64,000 nucleotides of DNA from Conchocele bisecta (GCA_029237695.1 CM055265.1:43579331-43643330), one strand, 5' to 3'; shown: positions 21,628-33,045, counted from the stretch's first letter. Numbers and translations: made by a program. The notes: generated by a model from the letters alone, not told the origin.

Positions 21628-22668
21628 GTAACTGAGCAAGAGGTGATCGAGCAACTCAAACCGCAAGGAGTCGCTGATGCCAGAAGGATTTGTAGAAAAG
21701 TAAATGGACAACTAGTCCCTACCAATACCTTCGTTCTGACTTTCAACCTCACTGTACTACCGAAAGAACTCAAACTCACCAGATGGTTACTGATTACAGT
21801 TGATCCATATATACCAAACCCGTTGCGATGTTACAACTGCCAATTGTACGGCCACCACAAAGACAGATGTAAGAGAGATCTTGCATGTGCACGCTGTGGC
21901 ATTGCCAAGCACAGTAATGACAACTGTGTGGAGGCCGAACATTGTGTCAACTGTAATGGTAACCATTCGGCTTATTCGAAAGACTGCCCGAAGTGGAAAA
22001 TCGAGAAGGAGATAGTTCGCGTGAAACATACACGCAACATATCATTCCCTGAAGCCAGGAAGATTGTTGAAATACCAACAACTCCTATCCCTGGCTTTTG
22101 TTACGCTTCGGCTGCAGTCTCTCGCAAGCCCAGCAGAAGTATTTCAACCCAAACGGACGTTTCTTGGAAACCAGCTGAACACCCCACTATAACGTGGACC
22201 TATAATACGCCACACTACAAGCCTTCCACATCTAACTCATCTACACAATCTCCCCGAGGCCGGAGCCCAAAGGCCTCAACATCAAAACCTCCTTCGGAAG
22301 GCAAAACCTCAAAGGTCACGCCTTCCAAAAGCCCTAAAGGTCGGGCTAAAAATACCTTAAAACAAATCACGGCCGTGTCTCCTCTGCGATCACGGCAAGG
22401 GCCGGATGACAGGTCGGCCTCTCCACTACCACTCAGGGGTAGGCCCACGGCCATGGAGAGGATCCCTACAAAACCGCCCAGGAAAGGGTCTGATGACCCT
22501 GGATCACAGAAAGGGTCTGATGACCCTGGATCGCAGAAGGGGGCAGACGGCCCCATTCCACTGAAGAACAGGTTTGAGTCGTTGGACTCGATGGAGACTG
22601 AAGAGTCTTCTGACACTCCAACTGCCAAACCTCTTCCACCCCGCAAACCCATACTTCCACCTACATAA
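21628..22668 (+). pseudogene. LINE ORF1: nucleic-acid-binding protein with three zinc knuckles
   Basis: The ORF1 protein would coat LINE RNA in the particle. A central fold ends in RWLLITVDPYIPNPLRC. Three knuckles follow: CYNCQLYGHHKDRC (from 21829, CX2CX4HX4C), CARCGIAKHSNDNC (CX2CX4HX4C) and CVNCNGNHSAYSKDC (CX2CX3HX6C). The C-terminal third is Ser/Thr/Pro/Lys-rich and includes a doubled GSDDPGSQK. ORF1 stops at 22668, three bases before the ORF2 ATG. The N-terminus is absent. The open frame runs upstream to 20890, but that part is CXC-family sequence joined by chance. It is a 5'-truncated but otherwise open ORF. Confidence 0.8.
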
Positions 22669-22671
22669 AAC

Positions 22672-25600
22672 ATGGATACTATTATCCAATGGAACTGTCG
22701 AGGAATTAAAGCAAACAAATCGTGATGAATTAACAATTTTATTAACTCAACACAACCCCATTGCTGTTTGTCTTCAGGAAACATTCCTGAAAGTTGACGA
22801 TACATTTTCTTTTAAATCACATGCATTATACAGTAAGTGTTCAGATAACGCTGAACGCGCATCTGGTGGAGTCTCAATCCTCGTTAATTTGAGCACCCCA
22901 CATAGTCTCGTGAATCTTGACACTAATATTCAGGCTGTGGCCGTTAGTGTTACGATGCACAAGACTATTACGTTATGTTCTATCTACATTCCACCATCTG
23001 CAGTCCTGTTAAAATCAGAACTAGATAATCTTGTCTCTCAGCTCCCTTCACCTTTCATTCTCCTTGGCGATTTTAATGGACATAACATGCTTTGGGGTTG
23101 TAAAGACACCAACAAAAAGGGGGAACTTATTGAAAATTTTCTTTCCGATCACAATCTCAGCATTTTTAATGATAAATCGAGCACATTTACACATCCCGCA
23201 ACCGGTTCATATTCCTCTCTGGATTTAACTCTGTGTCATCCTTCTCTGTATTTAGACTTTATTTACGTGGAAAGTTGGTGACGACCTATGTGGGAGTGAC
23301 CACTTTCCTGTCTTCTTGCAGAGTAATGGACCACCATCCACTGACAGAGTCCAGAGGTGGAAATTACATAAAGCCGATTGGGACACATTTCGTAATATGT
23401 GCATGATTGAACTAGATTTTGATCGCTTTCGAGATGCGGAAGATCCACTAGAACACTACGTTTCCCTTTTACACGATATTGCAGAAAAGACAATACCAAA
23501 AACCTCGGCAAAGCCCAAACGTGTCAATAAACCATGGTTTGACGAAGAATGCAAAGAAGCAATGACTGCTCGTAAGCAGTCTATTCGTCAAATCAATAAC
23601 AACGCAACACCAGATAATTTAAATGCTCATAGAATTTTTAGAGCGAAAGCTCGACGCACAATTAAAGCTAGCAAGAGAAGGACTTGGAGATCTTTTGTCT
23701 CCAAGTTGAATTCGCGATCTAAAATGAAAACCACATGGGACATGATTCGTAAGATAAACGGTAAAGGTAAATCAACTTCTATCAATCACCTCAACAAAGC
23801 AGGACATAAAGTATCTTCCAAAACAGACATTTCAAACACATTAGCAGATACCTTCTCCAAGAACACCTCATGTAATAACTATTCTGAGGAGTTCTTGAAG
23901 GTGAAATCTGAGCAAGAGAAAACTAAACTTAATTTTAATTCAGACAATTCAGAACATTACAACGCTCCTTTCTCTATTAGGGAATTAAAAGCTTCCCTCA
24001 AGAAAGCACATGATACATCAGCAGGCCCTGATGATATCCACTACCAACTGCTTAAACATTTACCTGAACACTCTTTAGACAACCTCCTTGAAATATTTAA
24101 TACCATTTGGAAAACAAGGCGTATTTCCGCCTTCATGGCGGGAAGCTACAATCATACCTGTTCCCAAACCGGGCAAGGATCACACCGACCCATCAAGTTA
24201 CCGTCCCATCGCACTTACTAGCTGCGTCTGTAAAACCATGGAACGAATGATTAACGACAGGCTTGTCTGGTTTCTGGAATCCAATGTATACTCAGATATC
24301 AGTCTGGATTCCGTCGCCAGAGAAGCACTGCCGATAATCTGATTAGACTCGAAGCATTCATTCGAGACGGGTTTAACAATGAACATATAGTTGCCATATT
24401 TTTTGACCTAGAAAAGGCATATGACACGACGTGGAAGTATGGGATTATGAAGGACCTTCATGACCTCGGTCTGAAGGGTCATCTCCCTGATTTTATTTCT
24501 AATTTTTTGAAAGACAGACAATTCCAAGTCCGAGTCGGTACAACCCTTTCTGATCCCCATGAACAGGAAATGGGTGTACCGCAGGGAAGTATATTGTCTG
24601 TTACCCGTTTTAGCATTAAACTGAATAATATTGTAAAATGCCTGCAACCAGGTGTTGACTTCTTTATATGTCGATGATTTTTTAATATGTTACAAATCAA
24701 AGAACATGCATACTATTGAGCGCCAATTACAACTGAGCCTCAATAGAATAAACAAGTGGACCACAGAAAACGGCTTTAAGTTTTCGAAATCTAAAACTAA
24801 CTGCATGCATTTTTGCAAAAGACGCGGTCTTCACCCTGATCCCGAACTTAAACTGGGAACACATCCCATCCCAGTTGTTCGGGAGCAGAAGTTTCTTGGT
24901 CTTATCTTTGATCCTAAACTCACTTTTAAACCCCATTTACGATACTTGAAAGCTAAATGCCAGAAAGCACTCAACTTAATCGCGAGTGGTAGCAAATCAT
25001 GACTGGGGTGCAGACCGAAAGGTGCTGCACCGCCTTTACATCGCACATGTTCGCTCAAAACTAGACTATGGATGCACTGTATATGGGTCTGCCAGTAAAT
25101 CCGATCTTCGGACGCTCGATCCAATACATCACCAAGGCTTACGACTCTGCCTGGGTGCATTCCGTACGTCTAACGCACAGAGCTTATATGCCGAAGCAAA
25201 TGAGCCTTCTCTCCACGACATACGCACCAAATTATCTTTGCAATACGCCACTAAACTACATTCCAATCCATCTAATCCAGCTTATAACACTGTCTTTCAT
25301 CGAACTACAGATGCTGTATTCGATAAGAAACCAAGCTTCAAGCCAACATTCGGCAAGAGAATGGATCCTTTTATACACGATGCTGGCTTGGATCTGGATC
25401 ACATTGCCAAATACGCTGTTCCAGATACTCCACCGTGGCAGTTGGAGCAGCCCAAGGTGATCTTCGATCTTAGTCAGCACACGAAAGCAACAACTGATCC
25501 ATCCATTTTTAAATCACTTTTTCTTGAGATTAAAGACAGATACAATACGTACACTCCGATTTTTACTGATGGCTCAAAGATCGGTGACCGGGTAGCATCT

Positions 25601-26352
25601 GCTGCCGCTGTCCCCGAGGGAGATCTTCAATCCAGACTCCCAGACAAATCTTCGATATTTTCTGCGGAATTGAGGGCGATTTTACTTGCTCTTGATTTCG
25701 CGAAAATATCTTGGAGAAAGCAATTCATTTTATTTTCCGATACATTATCTTCACTACAAGCTTTGTACAACATGAAGCTTGAACATCCACTTATCCGCCA
25801 AATCATGGAGCTACACCATATTTTCTTTCGTCTGGCAAGGACATTATATTTTGTTGGCTACCCAGTCATACTGGTATCAAGGGCAATGACAGGGCAGATA
25901 GTGCTGCCAAGGCCGCCCTGGATCTACCAACTTCTCATTTTCCTGTTTGCTATCATGATTTTAAATCATCCATCAACTCATTCATCTCCGATACAATGCA
26001 GATCCAGTGGGATCTGCTCACAGATAATAAACTTCATGCTGTGAAACCGACTCTGGGCGAATGGACTCCTGGCTACAGACATGTACGCCGGGATGAAGTT
26101 GTCCTTAGTCGATTGCGCATTGGACATACACGACTAACGCATTCGTATATGCTCAAAGGTGAGCCGCGTCCATGGTGTATTCCATGCCACAGCGCATTTA
26201 CCGTGCAACACATCCTACTGGACTGTATCGATTTTGCCGATATTCGAGGCAAACACTTCAATGTTACTTCACTTGCGGAGCTATTCCAGGTGGAGAACAT
26301 TGAAGGTTTGCTTCACTTTCTACATGAAACTAACTTGTATCGGAAGATTTAA
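22672..26352 (+). pseudogene. LINE ORF2: APE endonuclease, reverse transcriptase, RNase H (frameshifted)
   Basis: The enzyme would nick the target, copy the RNA and degrade it. Start ATG 22672 gives MDTIIQWNCRGIKAN, the endonuclease N-terminus, and a stop follows within 18 codons, so a frameshift is needed. The endonuclease continues with LLGDFNGHN and ends in GSDHFPVF (about 23299). Reverse transcriptase motifs are SAGPDDIHYQLL (24018), PSSYRPIALTSCVCKTMER (24190), FFDLEKAYD (24400), MGVPQGSILS (24570) and LYVDDFLICY (24667). RNase H shows FTDGSKIGDR (25558), SAELRAILLALDFA and FSDTLSSL, then breaks near 25838. The C-terminal CIPCHSAFTVQHILLDC is a CX2CX7HX4C knuckle. At least five frame changes make the copy inactive, although the catalytic YVDD is intact. 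Confidence 0.85.
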
Positions 26353-26570
26353 TTTTATCATTGCATACATGTCTCATATTTCTATAATTTTATATCTCTA
26401 TACACGTCTTATATTTCTATATATATATTGTTCATCATATTAATATTTTTACCCTAATCACATATTGCATACTATTTTACTATTATTTGTATTGTTCATA
26501 TACATTGCTTGGCCCTAAATGATACTCTTTTGTGTTGATGGGCCGTTAAGCACCATTCCATTCCATTCCA

Positions 26571-27336
26571 TACAATGAAGAAAGATGAGTTCCTCGCAAA
26601 CAACACAAACAAGCAACAGTTCATCAACATGCTCAGTGGCCACCTGCAGAAGAAGAACTGTCGTACGTATCATGCAACAGGTGATGCTGATCTTTTCATT
26701 GTGCAGAAATCAGTGGAATGTGCCACGACAACAAACACTGCGCTTATCGGTGATGATACAGATCTTCTCGTGCTTCTCATCTACCATACCAACCTCGAGC
26801 CTTTATGGCATTGGTAAAGGAGCCGCCCTCAAGAAATTCACAACCAGTGATGACTTCCGTAAGCAAGCTACAGTGTTTGACACATTGTCAGCTTCCACAA
26901 CAGATGTTGCGGCAGCAGGAGAGAATGCATTGGTGTACCTGTACAACGGGAAGCCCGTGAGAAGGTGGCTACTAGCACTTCACATGTACAGCCACAGAGC
27001 CTACTACCAACTGCTGCAGCAGAAAAGTACCACAGTCTCCGCGTGTACTACCAGGTGCAGCAGTGGAAGGGAACCGTAAATGAACTCCTGTCACCAGACT
27101 GGGGATGGAAAGAGAGCGATGGGGGACTTATCCCTGTCCAAAGCGACTTACCACTAGCTCCACAGGAACTCCTGCAGGTCATCAGATGCAGCTGTAAGAC
27201 AGATTGCTGCAGCCTCATGTGCACATGCAAGAAACACGACATTGAGTGCTCTGTTGCATGTAGCAATTGCAAAGGATCAGGGTGTGCAAATTCATTTCAG
27301 GCAGAATGTGATGATGATGATGAAAACAGTGCTTGA
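26571..27336 (+). pseudogene. CXC-domain family gene, C-terminal part (degenerate)
   Basis: The remainder of the gene broken by the LINE starts KKDEFLANNTNKQQFINML (26577). It continues with YHATGDADLFIVQ and TALIGDDTDLLVLLIYH (about 26735-26785). Acidic residues spaced this way suggest a PIN/FEN1-like nuclease fold, which is an inference. After a frame change come GKGAALKKF and VFDTLS; a stretch between them seems deleted. A second frame change near 26955 leads to KYHSLRVYYQVQQWKG, DWGWKESDGGLIPV and the CXC cluster CSCKTDCCSLMCTC (27187). An acidic tail and a stop at 27334-27336 follow. The CXC motif resembles the DNA-binding tesmin/TSO1 cysteine clusters. Between 21625 and here the family normally has a few hundred more residues, from memory. 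Confidence 0.75.
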
Positions 27337-27339
27337 TCA

Positions 27340-27845
27340 ATCGGACAAGTTAACATTATTAGGCCATTGAGGGAGAACGGCATATTCTGACTCCAGACTC
27401 TTGAGGGGTTCAAAGAAAATATCGGCAAGCGTCGGAATTCGTATGCGTTCCCTAGCCGAGACTGATGAACTGGATATCAAAAGACACTAGCATGTTTTTT
27501 TTATATTACATTACATATGTCAGGCCATTATAAATGGATTTAAATCATCTAGAGATCTTATCGGAAGGCACTGGCCATCTCAATACTAAGATCAGACCAT
27601 ATGCATATGCACATATGTTTTAGTATCAAATGTGTCGTTAGTGCGTCGCTAAATATCACATCAGAAAGTAGCAAAAAGTGGTACCAGAAACATTTGAAAA
27701 TAATGCTTTCCACCACTTGGATTCCTTAGGACTTTTTATATGTTATAGAGGATACTTTTATGAGTAATAAACAGTGATTTTCTGTTGCAATTTGTGTGAG
27801 GTTCATCCCTTATTTGTCACAAAATGCCTGTACTATAAAGGCAAT
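27340..27845. repeat. Partial relative of the 9.5-10.0 kb element
   Basis: The part at 27700-27840 contains CCACTTGGATTCCTTAGGAC and TTGCAATTTGTGTGAGGTTC, ending AAAATGCCTGTACTA. These match blocks of the inverted-repeat element at 9521-10042. Nothing is recognised in 27340-27680. Confidence 0.6.
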
Positions 27846-28064
27846 AACCTGATGAAACCTAGACGAGCTGATATCGTGCCACGTGTCACGCCACAGTATA
27901 ACTACAGATCTTCGTTTGCTATTTCGCACCACGTATTGATTATGACATACCTATATATGTTATATATTCTATATTGTTTCGCACATCAAGAACTGTTCTC
28001 AACCTTCGGTTACTAAGTAGCAAGAAAAATACATTTCGCGTAAATTTATGGAGAGATAACTATT

Positions 28065-29050
28065 GATAGATGATAATCCTGATCAGTGTAATTGTAGCTG
28101 TGGCCTTTTCGTTTTGGATTACTATTATATTAATTAATTCGGGTGATATTGATCCCAACCCAGGTCCTGATCATCTCCCGGCGTCACCGACGAACACAGC
28201 AGATATTTCTACAGACACAGAAACAACAGAAAACACCCATTCTTATTCATTAGATATTTCGCATAATGTAACCTTAATTCACTATAATGTACACAGTACT
28301 AGAATTAGCATAATGAGGAGCTTGAAGTTTAAACTTTAAAAAAAAACACTGCAAACAGTTCGAGAATATGGTAATGTAATATGTGACAACTGTACTTTAG
28401 CTGAAAAACAAGAAATCGATAAAATCGTAACAGGAGCCACAAAACGTGTATCATTAAATGATATATATTGCGATATAGGATGGGAGAGCTTCGGCGAACG
28501 TAGGTGGAAACAAGAATTGATACCGTTTTATAAAATGGTTAATGGCCTAACACCTATGAAATAATAACGACTTTCACCCACCTCATGCTGGCACTGCATT
28601 ATATCCAGTCTGTCCTGCCTTCAGCCATTAGAGAGTGGAGTCAATTACCACTTATGTCAGAGAAACATCAACACTTCCCAATTTCAAATCAGTAATTAAT
28701 ACACCTTCCACAGTAATTCCGAAACACTACTACTATGGAATAAGAAAAGCGCAGGTTCTACACAATATATTGCGTATGCATTGTAGTTCTCTTAATAACG
28801 AGTTTTACCATAAAAACATCTTGGATTCACCTCTCTACCGTTGTGGCAGTATAGAGAAAGTTCAGCATTTCCTTCTCAACTGTCCATACTACCATGAAAT
28901 AAGACATGAGCTATTCCAAACTATTACACAAATCCCCGATATAAATCTTCAGATATTATTAAATGGTAGCATTGAGATACTACTTTTCGGCAGTAGTGCA
29001 TTATCGTATGAAGATAACGTCAACGTCTTCCATGTCGTCCAAACATTCAT
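28065..29050 (+). pseudogene. CR1/L2-like LINE, internally deleted, with 2A-like motif
   Basis: A hydrophobic leader (MIILISVIVAVAFSFW, 28070) is followed by NSGDIDPNPGP, a 2A-like translation-recoding motif of the DxExNPGP type. LIHYNVHS, the start of an endonuclease domain, follows. After 28339 the sequence jumps to the C-terminal end of the reverse transcriptase (NVICDNCTLAEKQEIDKIV, GWESFGERRWKQ). It then reaches KVQHFLLNCPYYHEIR and HVVQTFI. Roughly 600 codons are missing. Another LINE split the last codons: after its target duplication at 30472-30484 the frame resumes with LRSKQFV and a stop near 30510. The clade is by recall; the motif and deletion are direct observation. Confidence 0.75.
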
Positions 29051-30471
29051 ACTGGGTGCATTCCGTACGTCCAGCGCACAGAGCTTATATGCCGAAGCAA
29101 ATGAGCCTTCTCTCCACGACAGACGCACCAAATTATCTTTGCAATACGCCACTAAACTACATTCCAATCCATCTAATCCAGCTTATAACACTGTCTTTCA
29201 TCGAACTACAGATGCTGTATTCGATAAGAAACCAAGCTTCAAGCCACCATTCGGCAAGAGAATGGATCCTTTGATACACGATGCTGGCTTGGATCTGGAT
29301 CACATTGCCAAATACGCTGTTCCAGATACTCCACCGTGGCAGTTGGAGTAGCCCAAGGTGATCTTCGATCTTAGTCAGCACACGAAAGCAACAACTGATC
29401 CATCCATTTTAAATCTCTTTTTCTTGAGGTTAAAGACATACAATACAATACATACACTCCGCTTTGTACTGATGGCTCAAAGATCGGGGACCGGGTAGCA
29501 TCTGCTGCCGCTGTCCCCGAGGGAGATATTCAATCCAGACTCCCAGACAAATCTTCGATATTTTCTGCGGAATTGAGGGCGATTTTACTTGCTCTTGATT
29601 TCGCGAAAATATCTTGGAGAAAGCAATTCATTTTATTTTCCGATTCATTATCTTCACTACAATCTTTGTACAACATGAAGCTTGAACATCCACTTATCCG
29701 CCAAATCATGGAGCTACACCATATTTTACTTTCGTCTGGCAAGGACATTATTTTGTGTTGGCTACCCAGTCATACTTGTATCAAGGGCAATGACAGGGCA
29801 GATAGTGCTGCCAAGGCCGCCCTGGATCTACCAACTTCTCATTTTCCTGTTTGCTATCATGATTTTAAATCATCCATCAACTCATTCATCTCCGATACAA
29901 TGCAGATCCAGTGGGATCTGCTCACAGATAATAAACTTCATGCTGTGAAACCGACTCTGGGCGAATGGACTCCTGGCTACAGACATGTACGCCGGGATGA
30001 AGTTGTCCTTAGTCGATTGCGCATTGGACATACACGACTAACGCATTCGTATATGCTCAAAGGTGAGCCGCATCCATGGTGTATTCCATGCCACAGCGCA
30101 TTTACCGTGCAACACATCCTACTGGACTGTATCGATTTTGCCGATATTCGAGGCAAACACTTCAATGTTACTTCACTTGCGGAGCTATTCCAGGTGGAGA
30201 GCATTGAAGGTTTGCTTCACTTTCTACATGAAACTAACTTGTATCGGAAAATTTAATTTTATCATTGTATACATGTTTCTCATTTCTATAATTTTATAAT
30301 TCTATACACGTTTTTCATTTATATTGTTTATCATATTAATATGTTTACCTTATCATCTGATTGATTACCACATGTAACATACTATTTTACTATTATTTTT
30401 ATTCTTCATCTACATTGCTTGGCCCTAAATGATACTCTTTTGTGTTGATGGGCCGTTAAGCACCATTCCAT
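29051..30471 (+). mobile_element. I/Nimb-like LINE, 5'-truncated (copy 5)
   Basis: It begins in the post-RT region (LGAFRTSSAQSLYAEANEPS) and covers RNase H and the C-terminal knuckle to the 3' tail (ATTCC). The 13-bp duplication TCCAAACATTCAT at 29038-29050 and 30472-30484 marks the insertion precisely. RNase H is open from 29573 to 30256 and includes SHTCIKGNDRAD. Two frame breaks lie at about 29350 and 29420. It is about 97 percent like the copy at 21.6 kb by eye and so is a young insertion. Confidence 0.95.
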
Positions 30472-30519
30472 TCCAAACATTCATCCTTCGCAGTAAGCAA
30501 TTTGTGTAGTAACATCATT

Positions 30520-31365
30520 ATGCACTTCATAATTCACACATAGACATGTACTCTCTGTTTCCTGTGGACGATGTTGGCCCCTCTGGTGACAAATGCATAA
30601 TTCCACTTTCTTTTTTACATCTATATTTATTTTTCTATCGTTTTTTCTCTATTTTTCATATCCTAATGTTTCAATTACCCTTCCTGTCTGAAGGCAGTTT
30701 CCATTCCTAATACAAATACATTTTAACGCTATTCTTAGGAACAGTATTATGTATATATATATACTTGAAAAACCGTAAACATATTTGCTACTTGTATCTG
30801 CCATTTTCACATAAAGTGGTCTCAAACTGACAACACTTCCTTAGTTTCTTGAGTCACTGTTCTCAGTTTGCGACCACATTTGCCTTTTCACACATACCTG
30901 TATAGTTATGTTGATTTCTTACATTTCAGCCAGTAGTTTACAGAAATATAACGGTGAATTACACCACTCGGCAGCAGTAGTTTACACTTCTTTCGTGCTT
31001 ACCATATTTGAATAAATGACGTCAGTAATTTCGCAATGACGTGCTTCTTTCGGCCAATCAAATGCTATTCTCAGACACAGAGCCTGAATCGCGAGACAGT
31101 CACCTTCACAACGACCCGCCTCCAGAAATTAATTCGCACACCTCTTGGCCATATTTTACGCTTGATTCGCTTTGTTTTTTATAAAGTATCGTGTATGAAA
31201 ACGTTTATTTAACCAGGTGAGCTGATTATCTTGAAATAATGCCCTCGAGATTGGGTACTACCGCTAAACAAACTCGGTTCGCAACGCTCACTCGTTTGTT
31301 TCGAGCAAGGACCCAATAAACGGTATGTACATTATTATAAATGAAATATGTTTATACTAACCAAT
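30520..31365. other. No feature seen
   Basis: No coding evidence. A small inverted pair near 31230-31315 (GATTGGGTACTA against AAGGACCCAATAA) is too short to classify. Confidence 0.4.
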
Positions 31366-31450
31366 GGAACATGTGGCTGTGACTGGGGCAATAGGGCTTA
31401 TGGGGTGTGTGACAAGTGTAGCTCCTAATCAGTCACACATGCAGTCTGAT
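31366..31450. repeat. Dispersed repeat fragment, reverse orientation
   Basis: AACATGTGGCTGTGACTGGG followed by GACAAGTGTAGCTCC is the reverse complement of the blocks at 695-772 and 1095-1178. The sequence from here to 31920 holds nothing else I recognise beyond a short AT tract. Confidence 0.55.
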
Positions 31451-31919
31451 AAAGATTTATATTGCAAGCTAGAAGCATGACGTGTGTTTCATTGGTAAAG
31501 AACAGTAAGTAAATAAGTAATTTATTTATTATAGTGACATGTGTAAACAATATATATATATATCGCAATGTTTAAGAGTCGGTATTCAGATACACCCGAC
31601 CCTATGGGCCTATATGTCACTTTTACCACAATTCATGAATATGTACATATGTATAAATAAATACGCACATGCATTGTCACAGTTATACCTTACAATGTAT
31701 ATGTCTCCATGTGGAAAAGGGTACATAACGGCACGTACAATAAACGCTGATTCAAATCGAATATGATTAGGGACCACGTCGACGCCATTAGATTACTGAG
31801 ATAATCTGGTTTAATCAATATTTGCAACTACTGTGATGTACTCTTTTCCACCCAGCGGACAAGTCCTAATAACTTATGATGATTGTGTGTGTTTCCAAAC
31901 ATCGTAGTTCCAAGAATGT

Positions 31920-32116
31920 AGTAATAGTGAAAGTGAATGGGTTTACCGTCCCACCAACAGCTAATGCCATATAGAGACGGAACCACAGTTTAAAGTCTCA
32001 TCCGACAGAACAGGGGGATGGAAATACTATGAAAGTAGTTTGATACCCTAGGCGAGGGTTGAACCAACAACCTCCGGATTGGAAGTCAAGTGTTCTAACC
32101 CCTAGGCCACAACCCA
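31920..32116 (-). mobile_element. tRNA-derived SINE
   Basis: On the minus strand the segment 32116-32050 resembles a tRNA: A box TGGCCTAGGGG (32099-32109) and B box GGTTCAACCCT (32055-32065), with an anticodon-loop-like CTTCCAA. The RNA polymerase III promoter positions are right. The acceptor stem is poor and extra sequence follows at lower coordinates. I read it as a SINE head rather than a tRNA gene; the tail end near 31920 is a guess. Confidence 0.6.
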
Positions 32117-32139
32117 TCCCTGGTGAAATCGCGAAATGT

Positions 32140-32236
32140 ACATATCCTGATCAGACTGTGCGGATGCACAGGTTCATTTGGATCTACACTGGTCGTTTAC
32201 CCTTAAACCCCATGTCTCCAATCACAGCCACATATG
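32140..32236. repeat. Dispersed repeat fragment
   Basis: CTGATCAGACTGTGCGGATG and GATCTACACTGGTCGTTTA belong to the family at 462-600. It ends CAATCACAGCCACATATGT. Confidence 0.6.
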
Positions 32237-32850
32237 TATAGCAAGAATCATTAAACTGAGTGTGTAGTTAGCCTGGAACCCTGTTTAGTCCACATGGTCT
32301 AGCCATTGTGTTCTGGAGCCCGTTTCACTAAACTTCGTATGACTAAAATGTGCAAAATTATGAGTCTGTAAATTTCACATATGCATATGCAGCCTATGCT
32401 CAATAAATTTAAATCCATAAATCGAAATTTCCAGACGATCCTAAATTCGCACTTACGAACATTTTAGTCGTACGAAGTTTAGTGAAAATGGCTCCTGATG
32501 GACAGCATACTCTGGATATCGGTGACGCCCATTCTCCGTGTCTATATCGGTTATATTAAGAAAACAATCATATACCATCATAACTATTTCTGAAAAGCAA
32601 TAATGAGAAACAGGAAACCAATTATTGAGAAGAGTTTACCGGAGTAATTCGTGAACACTGGCCGACAAATTGCACGACGGGAAGGATCTGATTGGTGACA
32701 GCATTATTTACTATTTTTAGCTCAAATATATACCAAGCATTAACAGATGGCTGTGATAGAACACACACTGTGCACTTACCTGTGAATCCATAGCCTTAAT
32801 ACAGTTAGGATGTAGTCCGTTACTTACGGAGCCCCGCAGGGGACATGGAT
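32237..32850. other. No gene; short inverted pair
   Basis: GCCCGTTTCACTAAACTTCG at 32318 is roughly matched by CGAAGTTTAGTGAAAATGGC at 32474, giving a possible 180-bp fold-back element. No protein is supported. Confidence 0.5.
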
Positions 32851-32859
32851 TTTTTTTTA

Positions 32860-33045
32860 TTAATTCGTTCCCACGAAATAACAATTCGTTCCCTCAATTT
32901 AACAATTCGTTCTCTCGAATTAACAATTCGTTCCCTCAATTTAACAATTCGTTCCCTCGATATAAAAATTCGTTCGTGGGAACGATTTGTTAAATTGAGG
33001 GAACGAATTGTTAATTCGTGGGAACGAATTGTTAAATTGATGTAA
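32860..33045. repeat. 21-bp minisatellite with an inversion
   Basis: Five or six units of about 21 bp (ACAATTCGTTCCCTCAATTTA) run one way to about 32970, then three run the other way (AACGAATTGTTAAATTGAGG). Because 21 is divisible by three, both strands stay open: one reads repeats like LTIRSLN and the other RERIVKL. I regard these as by-products. Confidence 0.9.

Larger units (their letters stand above)
21626..26570 (+). mobile_element. I/Nimb-like LINE, longest copy (copy 4)
   Basis: This copy has ORF1 (21.63-22.67 kb), ORF2 with endonuclease, reverse transcriptase and RNase H (22.67-26.35 kb), and a 3' UTR. The 3' UTR ends GATGGGCCGTTAAGCACC plus an (ATTCC)n tail. It lies in the same orientation as the CXC-family gene it interrupts. 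The left junction is near GGGTTTATGTAACTGAG. I see no clear target duplication, and part of the host gene is missing, so insertion probably came with a deletion. ORF1 seems to lack its N-terminus. An RNase H domain together with an APE-type endonuclease places it in the I superfamily; Nimb is my best guess for the clade. Confidence 0.85.

Noticed and set aside
20890..22668. A single 592-residue gene
   Set aside because: The first two-thirds is CXC-family sequence and the last part LINE ORF1; the join arises from a lost base at the insertion site.
32050..32116. Functional tRNA-Gly-like gene on the minus strand
   Set aside because: A and B boxes are present but the stems are incomplete; better read as a SINE head.
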